Source: Iris pallida (lineage: Eukaryota > Streptophyta > Magnoliopsida > Asparagales > Iridaceae). From it: a DNA stretch of 64,000 nucleotides. The number at the start of each line of letters is the position of its first letter. The first letter of the stretch is position 1. Positions 25,101 through 32,600 of this stretch are shown here, in pieces. The stretch is from NCBI GenBank assembly GCA_029216955.1, contig JANAVB010003400.1:15057893-15121892 (forward strand), read 5' to 3'. The notes below the pieces were generated by a model. That model was given only the letters and a program-made list of their open reading frames with translations, was not told where the DNA came from and searched no databases. The position numbers and the translations under genes are program-made.

Positions 25101-28100
25101 TCAGTTCATTGGAATTACCGAACAGTTCTAATATGTTGTATATCTCGTTGTCCACATGAATGGTTATTTGTCTTTTCATTAAATATTGTTGCATTTTACT
25201 TGCCGGTCGTGGATCTACTCTAGCTAAGTATATTAAATTTTATGTGTTGATAACAAATACTCTATATCTCTCCATCTTGATCCTTAAATTGTACTTTCTT
25301 GATAGGGGATGATTTATAGAAAGAAATGCTTATAAACATGCATACTTGTGCATGTATGTATGGAATATGTTATGTTGATGCCGCAATATACATTTGTTTT
25401 ATAAATTAGGCTTAATTGCACTTTGCTACCCTCAACTATTCCGCTTTTTCAACTTGATATCCTAAACTTTTTTTTGTAACAAGTTGATACCTCAACTATT
25501 ATTTTTTTTTCAACTTGATACCTAATTTTTCAAAAAATCCCAAAATGCCCTTATCCCTTCCCTCTTCCCTTCTCCCCTCCCCCCCCTCCCCCCCTCCCCC
25601 CCTCCGGCCACCCTCACCCTCCCGCTCCGCCTCCCCTCCGGCCACCCCCCTATCCCACGTCCGGCCACCCCCCCCCCTCCCGCTTCCGGCGCCACCGCCG
25701 CGGCGGCGGCTGCGACTGCTGCTGCTGCTGCGGCGGCGGAGCTGGCTCCAGTCCTTTCTATCTGGACCCGGATCGAACTCTTCCCTCAACTCCTCTAGGA
25801 TCAAACCTTCTATCTGGACCCGGATCTCGCTTCTCTGGTCCTGGAACTGGCTCCAGTCCTTTCTTGATTCATAGAAATCTAAGCTTATCAAGTTGGTAAC
25901 GAGTGCCAAATCTCCCCATTGGCTCTCCCATGACCATGTTCCTTCTTCCGTTTTGTATCCGCTCGTCTCCTGAATTTGTGGAGGCACCTCTACACAGGAA
26001 TTGAGACTGGAAATTGATTGATCCTCTTCCTCGATCTCTACTGGGGATGCTGAAATCACATTACAATGTTAGTAAGAATTACGTAACGAACACGAACATT
26101 AGTAGGCGATAAAACGGACTTACAATGGCTGCGAGCAGATGAATTTTCGTCAGGATACAAGTCGAGGACCGAGACCGGACTGAGCTCGCACTCTTTCCAT
26201 CCGGTGTCTCAGTCTAGCTCTCCTCGAGGACCCCCGACATCATGTCTCTTGCTTCTAACCTCGGGGAAACAGTCAGACAGGCCTAACCTTCTGTAGTGCG
26301 GGGGAGCTGTGTCAGTCCAGCTCAGAGCTCTCTTGACGACATCCCAATACCCGAGTTTGCTGGGGAGGCATGACCTCCAGGCCCTGCCTCTCTTCCTCCA
26401 GCCGAAACATCGGTCGTTCAGCCTCCAGCACGAGAACGCGGCTTGAGATTGGGTAGGGGGGTTGGCCGGACGCGGGAGAGGGGGGTGGCCAGAGGGGAGG
26501 CGGAGCGGGAGGGAGGGGGTAGCCGGAGTGGGGGAGGGGGGGTTGGGAGGAGGGGGGGTAATTTTAAGGTTTGAGCAGGGGTATTTTCGTCCCAAATATT
26601 TTTGGGTATCAACTTGTTACAAAAAAAAGTTTAGGGTATCAAGTTGAAAAAGCGGAATAGTTGAGGGTAGCAAAGTGCAATTAAGCCTATAAATTATCTA
26701 ATTGCATTTAGATGATATTTAATCTAGGATTGTTATTATTGACATTATACTATAATATGTTCATAAAATTGTAGACTCAGCATGTGATCTTGCTAGCATT
26801 ATTTTTCTTGGTAATTGATCATATATTTTTGCAAACTTCATCAATCCTATAATTTTTGCAAACTTGTTCTGATGAATTGATTTTTTGAACCGGTAAATTG
26901 GTTTTGAACGCATGATTTATGTTACATTATAATTGATCCTTTAAATTTTTGAAGGAGCAATTAGTAATAAAGTTGTGAAATAGATGTTTATAATGATAGC
27001 AATACTATGTGGATTGTGGTCTTATAAGTTTATGCTTTAGTATAATCTATCATTGTTGGAGACATAATAATTCTATACATGCTGAAATTATTTGGCACAA
27101 AATTTTGATTTTGTAATGTTCATAAAGTTCTTTTAATGACATGTAAATATTTTTTCTTTATTAGTCTGAGCTAATATGTATAAATTTGTTACCGCCAGCC
27201 GTAACAGCTACTTGATCTTATAAGTGGAATTTCAGAATTTCACAAGTAGTTGTTGGGTGTTTTTTCCTCTTAGAATTTATTTTGCATTAGCGATTAAACC
27301 AAATTTATTTCTCAGGACCAAGTGTACCTAATCATATCTTATGCATCATATAAAATAAAAATGCATGCGACACAGAATTAAGTTTTTCTCCTATGTAAAA
27401 TTTCTTGCTATCAGCTTGAAGAATTTTGATAATTGTTTTATTTAGACTAAATATTACTATTTTCTGAATGGTGGAGTTATTCTCATGGTTGGAAAAATAA
27501 AAATTGTGGCCAAGATGCAACTCTTGGTTTGAAGTGTATACTACTTGCTTATTGTATACTGAACATTATAGAAATATATCCTATTGAATTGAAAAAATAT
27601 TGCCAACTATCCATATATTCTTCTAATTATTATGCTATTCGTTATGACATTTGTGATATTTTAATGTTGTAATTAACATGTGTCATATGCATAAAGCCTA
27701 ATAATGAGAAGATAAATGTGACAATTAAAGTGTGTGCATGGCTAGAGTTATATTTGGTTTTATTGTCTCTTATGAAATTAATTGGTATCTTATATTTAAT
27801 TTTTAATTTTTTGGTTGATACTAACAATTAGTAATGGTCTAAATGATATAAATCAATATATGGCTTTTTTTTTCTACCACCTGCTTTTTCAGTAGATAAT
27901 ATTTTTGTATTCAGACACCCATATAGAAATACAACACATACATATACATGCTTATATGAAATGTTGGGAGCTATCATTCTTATGTTCTCCCTCTTTTGTG
28001 AATCGTTAAATAATCCTTCCCCCATACTAATGGTTAACATGATACATTATGTCATAAATATGTTGTCTACTATGTTTTACATGTTGTTTTGACGTAGAAA

Positions 28101-31100
28101 ATAAATGTTAATATGTTTACAAACCATTAGATATATCAGTAATGAATGACATATCAGTTATTCTTGTATCTTTCATCCTCTCTACTAATGGAGAACTCCT
28201 AAATCTCAACATTCAGCTCTAAAGTTTGGTCAAAAAATGTTTTTTCACTAAAGGATTCTTGCAATTCCAACTGTTGTGAAACATTGTTGTCATTTCTTGA
28301 CTTGGGGAACATAATATGTTTAGACCGGTCTGAATGGCATGATATGATATGTTCCTTTATAGAATTTGTGGAGTAATAGTTCAAATTTTATTTCTATATC
28401 TATTAGTTTCATTTATTATTATTTTTTTGTCTAACAAAAAATATTATTTTATTTTATTATCCTGACATTTCTATAGATAATATCAGCGACAATAAACATA
28501 TTCATCTTTTACTGGTTATATCTAGTCACTGTCATTGGCTAGAATACAACAATAACTTAACATCCTAACCCTTGGTGGATATTTGATTGGACTTTTATTG
28601 TTAGGTAGAGCACTTTGTACAAACAGAAAAATCTCCCTTTCATAGTCCACTAGTTTAACACAATACACCATTTACATTTTGTCAAATATAAAAATATATG
28701 TTATTTTTCAAATCTTGCATATTAAAACTTTGTAAAATCATTGTTAAAAAAGTTTGTGCATAGTTTCAGGTATATATTTCTTATTAATATACAAACTAAC
28801 CTCTATTCTCTTGAAGGTAGAATCCTTAGAGATATTTTAATTTTGAAAAAGAGCAACATATTATCGGTGACGGTAATAAAAATTTGTCTGTACTCACTCA
28901 TTCTTAACAAGATCATTGTAAAGTTATTTTTCCAAATCAGAAGCATTAAAGATTGTGACTTGTTAGTCCATCTCAAACATGTCAAGGGTGAGGTGAGAAT
29001 AATAGAAATATCTAAAATGATGAAAAGTGACATCTTCTGAAGTGTTATTGGTAAGCCAAAATCAAGAGGTACAAAATTGTTCCGATCACGTAGAAAAGTA
29101 ATTTTTCACATTTACAATTTACATATTCTATTCATTTTTATTATTAAATTTAATTGGAGAAATATATTGTTGAAATCTATAAGTCAATTATCTTGGTTTA
29201 TACATATAGTTATGTATATATTGTATAAAAGTGATATTCTTCACATGTTAGTTTTACATGTTTGAACCTTAAATGACTTTATTATCACAATATTAGAATT
29301 TTTAGTCAAAAAAAATCACAATATTGTTCTGTCACAATATTTAGACAAACTTTATTGTTGCGTATATTTCATAACGCTATAATTCTTTGATTCATTCAAA
29401 CAATTTTGTCACAAGAAAATATTTAGTGAAATTACAAATTCTTTTAAATCTAAAGTTTTAAAAGTTAAGATCAGTTTGGGTACAAACCGAAAGGGTCCTT
29501 CTATCAACCGGACGTAAATAGCTCTAAGCGACACGGTATTTAATCGTTCCCCTGTGGACCTCCGCTAGCTGGGAACCGGCCCCTACAACTAACCAAAGTT
29601 GATCAAAACTTGATAAACTAAAGATTTGATAAAGTCAATTAGCAAAATTCACTTAAACTATTATTATATTACCTTAGACTATTATTTTTGTAAAAATGAC
29701 TTGTAAAAATAAATCTTTAGAGCCAAGGCTGAAAGTTACTGTATCTTACTTTAAGGGATGATAGAGTCAGATGAGTTTTTGCTCACAGTCCTAATGTTTA
29801 TATCAACAATTAGTGAAATCACATACTTGTTAAATAATTGTGATGTCATAAAATCTGATTTAGGAAATAACTAAATCAGTCAAACCAGTTCCAGAATATT
29901 TTTAAAGGATATTCTAGCTATAAAATTGTATCATATTAGATACTCTTATGTTATAGAAAATCATGTTAATACAAATTTGGTAACTGACTCATATGACATC
30001 TAATCCATCTATAGATTTTTTTTTCTCTATGAGGAGTTGTCATCTCTTTATTTTATGTAAGAATCATAGCTAAAGAGTATTATATACTCAGAAATATTAG
30101 CTTCAGTTACATCTTGTACTGAAGCTGTATGGCTCAGACATTTTATACTTTACATGATCAACATATTTCTATACCTGTCATTTATTTTAAAATTATGCTA
30201 AATGCATGACCTTGTGAATTCTAAAATGAATAGATACCTGCAGCTGTGTTTTAAGACATTAAAAGAGCTTAAAAAGCAAAATTGTAGTTCTTGACTATAA
30301 AGTCATAAAAGAACTTTACAGATCTCTTGACGAAGAGTTTGTTTACTCTTGACGAATAGTTTGTCTAGAAAATTAATCCTAATATCATCGAGGGGGATGG
30401 GGTTAAGCCCATAAGTCACCAGCAGTGGCAACCCAACCAAGTCTGACTGGAGATCCCAAGAAGCCGGTTCAATGGGTAGGAACAAGCTGGACTAAGGTGA
30501 CTATTATGGAACAGTAACCTTGAGATTAAATTCTCTTAAACTAATGCCAAAGAGGTCGTACGATGTTGTACATGGATACCCCATCCCTATGGTGACAGTG
30601 TTCCGGTGTGATTTGGTTAGGATGAGTTTTAAACTCTTAATAGGTCCAAGCATGATTATGCAAGGTTGACTCTAATCACCAACTCTTTGAGGACTTACCT
30701 ATGTGAGAGGTCGTGAAGGCCGCGACTATGGGACAGGGCGATCCAAGACATCTCTCATGAATATGAAAAAAGTGCACATGATCAATCTAACGCGCCACCC
30801 GATAGACCCAAGTACCTCTTGCGTACTATGTGTCCTATTTTATGAATCTGGTTCAAGAAGTCTGATTCAAGGCGTAGTCCATCAAGCACTTCTTCAGATA
30901 AAGACAATAATCACTAAGTGAGATTCAAGGCTATAGGTCATCTCATCTATGCATAGTATATAATTGTCCAGAACTCTCAATTTTTTCTCCTCCTTTCTGC
31001 TGTTTCGGACTTGGTTTTTGGGGGAGATTGTTGTATAATTTGAGAAAAACCCAACTTCCTTCTTCCTCTCTTCAATATCACTCAATTTTCTATTCAATAC

Positions 31101-32250
31101 TTTCAACCATTTTGTTTTGTTTAAATTTTGACCGTTTCAATATTTATTTTGTATTCATTGGTATTTTATGGACTTGTGCTTAATGACCAAATGACTACAT
31201 AACTAGCCATAAAATTCTATTAAAATTCATTAAATTTGTAGGAAGAGGGGTTGCCTATATATGTATCCAACTATCCATATTGTTAGTATTGATATACTTG
31301 AGAAGAAAAAATGGTAACCATGTGATTCCTCATCCTCCTCCTTCACAAACATGTATTCCTTCTTTCTTTCCATTCCAATCTCTTCTGCTCTGGGCAAGAG
31401 CTAAGTCAAGGTCAATCTCCCTGAGTTGTGTGCGACGACAGGATACCGGTAGAGCGGAGGTTTTACCACTAGGAGCATTCGGAACAAGTCTGCACATAAA
31501 CCCGAGTCAACTCTTAGGGCAGTGCTTCGTGCATGACTTCCCCGGAGGCCGGTAACTTTAATTTGGCTTATTTTGTTTTCAGGTTTTCAATAGAGAGAAG
31601 CAATATTTCTAACAGAAAGTTATTGAATTTACCGAACAAATGATCTTCCAAGCTCCCCTGGGGCATGTACTCGTAAACCAAGAGCCTCTCGTCCCCCTCG
31701 GCGCAGTACCCGTGCAAGTTTACAAGATTGGGATGGCGCAGCATGATCAGCATCAGGACCTCCACCAAAAACTCCTTGCTCCCCTGAATCCCTTCCCTAT
31801 TCAGCTGCTTAATCGCCACGACCTACAAAACAACGAGTCCCAAAACCACCCTCATTCGTAATAATCAGAAGACAGGACGAAGAACGATTTTCGAAGCTAG
31901 GATCGAGATTTTGCCTGTCCCGAGTAGAGGCGCCCCTTGTAGACTCTTCCGAAGCCGCCCTCACCAATGAGATTGGACTCCTTGAAGTTCCTGGTGGCGG
32001 CCGCGAGGTCCCGGAAGTAGAAGGCCTGCGCGCAGTTGTTAGGAGACGGCTTCTTCCTTTGCTCTGCACCCAAAAAAACCTTAAATTTCTCGAAATGACG
32101 AACAAAGACTCGAAATTTAGGACAATGCGGAGTACCGGTCGACGAACTGGGGAGGGCTCGGTGGCTGGATCCGGCGGCGATGCTGTCCTCGATCCGGCTG
32201 CTCGTGGTCTCCTTCCGCCGTCGCGGCTGGAAGCAGGAGAAGCAGCCCAT
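2011..32250 (-). CDS. RLCK-VII / PBS1-like receptor-like cytoplasmic kinase, 5 exons
   Basis: This is a predicted Ser/Thr kinase of receptor-like cytoplasmic kinase subfamily VII (PBL family). These kinases sit on the inner plasma membrane and relay signals from surface receptors. Joining 32250-32136, 32063-31915, 31822-31633, 12144-11753 and 2325-2011 gives 1161 bases, or 386 residues plus stop, a normal family length. MGCFSCF offers Gly2 for myristoylation and Cys3/Cys6 for palmitoylation. The glycine loop GEGGFG is at 72-77, the VAIK lysine at 93, a candidate helix-C Glu at 109, YRD Asp at 191 and DFG at 209-211, so the catalytic set is complete. The APE motif reads APD (236-238). The tail after about residue 350 is Ser-rich. 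The nearest relatives appear to be the PBL21-23 group, which is inference. Exons 1-3 also occur in the downstream repeat unit. Confidence 0.92.
4257..4870. mobile_element. Non-autonomous hAT element, 614 bp
   Basis: The ends TAGGGGTGGCAAT and ATTGTCACCCTAA form an imperfect terminal inverted repeat of a common plant hAT type. The subterminal regions carry GGGTCGGGGCGGGTCA and GGCGGGTTGGCGGGTCAGG. The element is flanked by AAAAGGGC (4249-4256) and ATAAGGGC (4871-4878), an 8-bp target duplication with one mismatch. The inside has only short open frames and no transposase, so it would depend on an autonomous relative. Confidence 0.8.
4871..4990 (-). mobile_element. Possible tRNA-derived SINE fragment
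   Basis: On the minus strand a segment resembling a pol III A box (CCCAAGGGTTGAGGCC) is followed by a B-box-like GGGTTCGAAAACC. This is the spacing and order of a tRNA-derived SINE head. The hAT element at 4257-4870 may interrupt its tail. No target duplication was found, so it could be a chance tRNA-like sequence. Confidence 0.35.
5925..6091 (+). mobile_element. Au-type SINE with 16-bp target duplication
   Basis: The head carries GTGTAACCTAGCGCAACGGT (A box), then GCAAGTTCGGGTC (B box). The body contains GGGGTAAGGCTGTGTA, typical of the plant Au SINE family. It is flanked by perfect 16-bp repeats of TGTGATAGTACTAGGA at 5909-5924 and 6092-6107, the mark of LINE-driven retrotransposition. The body is about 167 bp with a T-rich end. 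It would be transcribed by RNA polymerase III and encodes nothing. Confidence 0.88.
6213..6901 (+). repeat. 5' LTR of the 6213-9179 element
   Basis: It matches 8499-9179 along its length with scattered substitutions, by eye a few percent. A TATA-like CTATATATATGG near 6464-6476 is a plausible promoter. The terminal CCCAATA has lost the canonical CA that is present in the 3' LTR. Confidence 0.85.
6942..8060 (+). pseudogene. Remnant gag/protease coding sequence of the LTR element
   Basis: Broken frames recall Copia polyprotein. A gag-like block near 7130-7260 contains ...[20 protein letters not shown] in one frame and [11 protein letters not shown] in another. A protease/GAG-pre-integrase-like block at 7340-7550 contains ASYHATP and GDVHLTTEF, ending ...LVSVGRL. 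The protease active-site triplet is not recognisable, and frames shift repeatedly. Nothing resembling RT or RNase H follows. This is a dead fragment. Confidence 0.55.
8499..9179 (+). repeat. 3' LTR of the 6213-9179 element
   Basis: Partner of 6213-6901. It begins TGTTGGAG directly after the purine tract and ends with a canonical CCAACA. The TATA-like CTATATATATGG is conserved. Confidence 0.85.
9553..9803 (+). repeat. 128-bp tandem duplication
   Basis: Bases 9553-9680 and 9681-9803 are nearly identical, with a single substitution (GGATCGG to GGATTGG) seen by eye. The unit runs from CATGCACAGATCACG to GACCTCCT. It arose at the end of the third copy of the roughly 400-bp repeat. Confidence 0.85.
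10102..10131. repeat. Poly-C run followed by CA repeat
   Basis: About 30 consecutive C bases are followed by a short (CA)n tract. Such homopolymers are error-prone in sequencing, so the length is uncertain. Confidence 0.8.
11753..12144 (-). CDS. Kinase exon 4 (catalytic and activation loops)
   Basis: The exon encodes residues 152-282. The acceptor is AATATGCAG|ATTTG; its first two bases complete the Asp codon begun by the last base of exon 3. It carries the catalytic loop (Asp191, Lys193, Asn196), DFG 209-211, the activation segment with [13 protein letters not shown] in place of APE (236-238), [19 protein letters not shown], and ends at Trp282 before GTAAGC. It is intact and in frame. Confidence 0.93.
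12248..12691. mobile_element. hAT-type MITE, 444 bp, GATACC-rich family
   Basis: The ends CATAGTTTGCAGTATC and AATATTGCGAACCTTG form imperfect inverted repeats. Flanks GTTTCGAC and ATTTCTAC agree at 6 of 8 bases, fitting an old 8-bp duplication. The body aligns along its length with 21505-21907, sharing many CGATACC motifs. It is non-coding. Confidence 0.72.
13853..14278. repeat. Foldback repeat plus a third direct copy
   Basis: The segment 13853-13989 is the inverted counterpart of about 13992-14134, and 14138-14278 is a further direct copy of the right arm. Each unit is about 135-140 bp, AT-rich, and contains versions of GTTAAGCTGATAATAGTTAAG and ACATTACTTTTCTAAAGATA. The first two can form an imperfect stem. 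No terminal or coding signature was recognised. Confidence 0.65.
14563..14925 (-). pseudogene. Unrecognised acidic open frame next to truncated Copia
   Basis: An open frame of about 120 codons without a convincing ATG starts where the Copia RNase H sequence stops. It is rich in Asp/Glu near the end ([16 protein letters not shown]). I do not recognise it. It could be the remainder of a different element or a captured fragment. Its overlap with the RNase H frame suggests a recombination junction near 14910-14930. Confidence 0.3.
14909..15802 (-). pseudogene. Copia reverse transcriptase C-terminal part and RNase H
   Basis: A 297-codon open stretch contains the RT active site [10 protein letters not shown], then [19 protein letters not shown], the [11 protein letters not shown] block, and RNase H motifs including GYSDADFAG and [10 protein letters not shown]. 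It stops after ...CLEFIETCN, before the usual Copia C-terminal LADIFTKPL-like motif, so the end is missing. The RT N-terminal part lies in other frames at 15948-16373. Confidence 0.88.
15948..16533 (-). pseudogene. Copia reverse transcriptase N-terminal part, frameshifted
   Basis: Short frames contain [13 protein letters not shown] (16173-16373) and then [14 protein letters not shown] and MDVKSAFL (15948-16148), the latter holding the first RT catalytic Asp. Frame changes and stops separate these from each other and from the C-terminal RT frame. Confidence 0.82.
16678..17247 (-). pseudogene. Copia integrase core
   Basis: A 189-codon frame carries the integrase core: HMDSFGP (first acidic residue), [22 protein letters not shown], and the final Glu in VERKNRTL. 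The second catalytic Asp of the usual SDHGGE motif is Glu here, which would impair strand transfer. The zinc-binding and GAG-pre-integrase parts lie at 17250-17450, with LRLGH-type sequence in [13 protein letters not shown]. Confidence 0.87.
17250..18010 (-). pseudogene. Copia GAG-pre-integrase, protease and zinc knuckle remnants
   Basis: Broken minus-strand frames show [13 protein letters not shown] near 17430-17390, a protease-like [14 protein letters not shown] near 17815-17765, and a CX2CX4HX4C knuckle ([14 protein letters not shown]) near 17990-17945. The protease active-site DSG reads DSR. The left edge of the tandem repeat (17953) falls inside the knuckle coding sequence, which is uninterrupted here. 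Confidence 0.75.
18288..19653 (-). pseudogene. Copia gag, interrupted by a MITE
   Basis: Minus-strand gag pieces are 19653-19360 (UBN2-like, with [15 protein letters not shown]), 19230-18902 (zinc knuckle and acidic region) and 18506-18288 (predicted coiled coil, [19 protein letters not shown]). The first knuckle reads [14 protein letters not shown], so the first Cys of the CCHC set is Trp. A hAT MITE at 18519-18901 splits the frame. Bases 19654-20060 hold the gag N-terminal remnant and a degraded primer site near 20055. Confidence 0.82.
18519..18901. mobile_element. hAT MITE in gag, perfect 8-bp target duplication
   Basis: The 383-bp element has ends CAGTGTTCTAAATGGCGG and CCGCCGTTTGGAACCTTG, imperfect inverted repeats rich in GGCGG/CCTAGGCGG. 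It is flanked by CTAAATAC on both sides (18511-18518 and 18902-18909). It is non-coding. The same insertion is in units B and C, so it predates the tandem duplication. Confidence 0.9.
20061..21183 (-). repeat. 5' LTR of the Copia element, 1.1 kb
   Basis: Read on the minus strand it starts TGTTGGCCCATAGGTC and ends GTTCCTACA, giving TG...CA ends. It abuts the degraded primer site and gag. The internal part carries repeated GAGTTCGG motifs and several CTTTAATCC(G/A)AA repeats. No partner LTR exists at the truncated end. Confidence 0.72.
21505..21907. mobile_element. hAT-type MITE, 403 bp, perfect target duplication
   Basis: The ends CATGGTTTAAAGTATC and GATAGTGTGAACCTTG are imperfect inverted repeats. 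The flanks are ATTTATAG on both sides (21497-21504 and 21908-21915). It belongs to the same family as 12248-12691, and its perfect duplication suggests it is the younger of the two. Confidence 0.85.
22502..22542. repeat. (GT)n / poly-G microsatellite, unit A
   Basis: A GT run, GGT triplets and a run of 10 G. The equivalent poly-G tract is about 55 bases in unit B and 29 in unit C, making it the most length-variable site between units. Confidence 0.85.
22979..23218 (-). other. Uncharacterised open frame, unit A
   Basis: A 79-codon minus frame begins with six Met codons from an ATG/CAT repeat and contains an acidic HEEEEENRN patch. It is preserved intact at 43557-43796. I see no domain and no homologue I recognise. 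It may be chance coding potential next to the hairpin array. Confidence 0.15.
23395..23834. repeat. Array of nested inverted repeats (hairpin array), unit A
   Basis: About 440 bp is built from alternating orientations of a roughly 35-bp motif, for example ATTCTCCGTG...CACGGAGAAT. The longest perfect core is AAAATGACGGAGAATG, a two-base centre AC (23716-23717), then the exact reverse complement. Around this centre the symmetry continues, with few mismatches, over 23643-23790, giving arms of 73 bp. The array has no long reading frame. Confidence 0.88.
23835..24297 (+). other. Spacer between hairpin array and LTR element
   Basis: An open frame at 23933-24457 (174 codons, ATG start) crosses into the LTR of the downstream element, so it is not a conserved gene model. 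TATGCCTTGGGAAAGCTT occurs twice (23944 and about 24039), giving an internal direct repeat. I recognise no protein family. Confidence 0.3.
24303..24882 (+). repeat. 5' LTR of the 7.3-kb element
   Basis: It starts TGTATTATAATTTGAG and ends TTTCTAACA. It aligns throughout with 31029-31614, with dispersed substitutions and small indels. A TATA-like CCTATATATGTA is near 24529. No clear tRNA primer site follows it. Confidence 0.9.
25409..26687 (-). mobile_element. Mutator-like element carrying host gene sequence (Pack-MULE)
   Basis: Terminal inverted repeats of about 85 bp begin GGCTTAATTGCACTTTGCTA and end with its complement. They are flanked by perfect 9-bp duplications TATAAATTA (25400-25408 and 26688-26696), which together are diagnostic of Mutator-like elements. 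No transposase is present. The interior is GC-rich and contains a gene fragment with an apparent intron on the minus strand. It lies inside the internal part of the 7.3-kb LTR element, so it arrived later. Confidence 0.9.
25800..26430 (-). pseudogene. Captured gene fragment inside the Mutator-like element
   Basis: On the minus strand, exon-like sequence ending CGCAGCCATT is followed by GTAAGTCC. The acceptor TGATTTCAG lies 74 bases on (intron 26123-26050). Across the join the frame reads ...[13 protein letters not shown]...[15 protein letters not shown], then [25 protein letters not shown] followed by an acidic helix is reminiscent of TRM/DUF4378-type plant proteins; that assignment is tentative. 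A stop lies in frame just upstream (near 26209), so the fragment is not a complete gene. The preserved intron implies capture from genomic DNA. Confidence 0.6.
26688..31028. other. Internal non-coding part of the 7.3-kb element
   Basis: AT-rich DNA without a credible frame over 150 codons. A GC-richer block at 29485-29590 and another at 30360-30930 are better preserved in composition than their surroundings. They may be structural or packaging sequences of the element; that is inference. Confidence 0.6.
31029..31614 (+). repeat. 3' LTR of the 7.3-kb element
   Basis: It starts TGTTGTATAATTTGAG after the purine tract and ends TTTCTAACA, then the target duplication GAAAG. It lies only 18 bases from the end of kinase exon 3. 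Confidence 0.9.
31633..31822 (-). CDS. Kinase exon 3 (N-lobe), unit A
   Basis: The exon encodes residues 89-151. The acceptor TTTTGTAG precedes GTCGTGGCG (VVA). It carries the ATP-binding Lys93 in VVAIKQLN, the helix-C segment [10 protein letters not shown], and [17 protein letters not shown]. It ends in phase 1 at TTCG|GTAAATTC. The frame is intact, unlike the unit B copy. Confidence 0.93.
31915..32063 (-). CDS. Kinase exon 2 (glycine loop), unit A
   Basis: The exon encodes most of residue 39 to residue 88: [13 protein letters not shown], then [19 protein letters not shown]. The acceptor is GGGTGCAG|AGC. The exon ends GGACAG and the intron begins GCAAAATC, so this is a GC-AG intron. No GT donor nearby keeps the reading frame to VVAIKQ. 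Confidence 0.9.
32136..32250 (-). CDS. Kinase exon 1 with acylation signal, unit A
   Basis: The exon encodes residues 1-38 plus one base. It begins [13 protein letters not shown], where Gly2, Cys3 and Cys6 suit N-myristoylation and palmitoylation, followed by a basic patch and a Ser-rich linker. It ends at GACCG|GTACTCC in phase 1. The start is chosen because the N-terminal pattern matches the family. Confidence 0.9.
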
Positions 32251-32414
32251 CGGTCGGAACTTCCCCCAAATTTGATGGAGTGAAACCCTAATCCTAAGAA
32301 GCAAAGATTGGAACTTTACTACACCCTCCCGCCTCCAGATGGTGTGAGAAGAAAGATACTTGGGTTTTTAATTTGGTTCGTGATATTGACGCGGCTTACT
32401 GCTTATGGAAGCCG

Positions 32415-32449
<35 letters not shown>

Positions 32450-32600
32450 TTCTCTGTCCTCTGCTCGTGGAATTCTAGAGAGAGAAATGGTTCTTCTTCT
32501 TCTTCTCTCCATTACACTCTCTATCTAGAACTCAGGCTCTTTACCGTGGCACAATTAATGGAGTGATAGCGATGGGTCCTTTCCTTAATTTTGCATATAG
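32251..32600 (-). promoter_or_regulatory. Kinase 5' UTR / promoter region with GA repeat, unit A
   Basis: On the minus strand, a purine-rich GA repeat (32446-32416) and a GAA repeat (about 32507-32492) lie 170-260 bases upstream of the ATG. GA/CT repeats are common near transcription starts of plant genes. No clear TATA box was seen. The same block is repeated in unit B. Confidence 0.5.

Larger units (their letters stand above)
24303..31614 (+). mobile_element. 7.3-kb non-coding LTR retrotransposon (LARD-like)
   Basis: The LTRs (24303-24882 and 31029-31614) both end TTTCTAACA, and the 3' LTR follows the polypurine tract TTTTTGGGGGAGAT. Perfect GAAAG flanks lie at 24298-24302 and 31615-31619. 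The internal 6.1 kb has no gag or pol frame; it is AT-rich with a conserved-looking block at 30360-30930, which I cannot assign. A Mutator-like element is nested at 25409-26687. It inserted in kinase intron 3, next to the exon 3 donor. Transposition would require enzymes supplied by another element. Confidence 0.92.
12145..31632 (-). other. Kinase intron 3, about 19.5 kb
   Basis: The donor is TTCG|GTAAATTC (31632) and the acceptor ATATGCAG (12145). The phase-1 junction recreates F-D-L-S-P-G, as expected in this family, so splicing across the whole interval is plausible. Nearly all identifiable content is mobile DNA. The left border of the 20.57-kb repeat (17953) lies inside it. Segments 12692-13852, 21908-22501 and 22543-23394 show no gene. 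Confidence 0.85.

Noticed and set aside
25499..26059. 186-codon minus frame as an independent host gene
   Set aside because: It is inside a Mutator-like element with clear ends and runs into low-complexity GGGAGG sequence and the terminal repeat. It is treated as a captured fragment.
31897..32304. Single 135-codon frame as the kinase N-terminus
   Set aside because: It starts from a non-ATG-supported upstream position and reads through intron 1. The spliced exons give the conserved family sequence instead.
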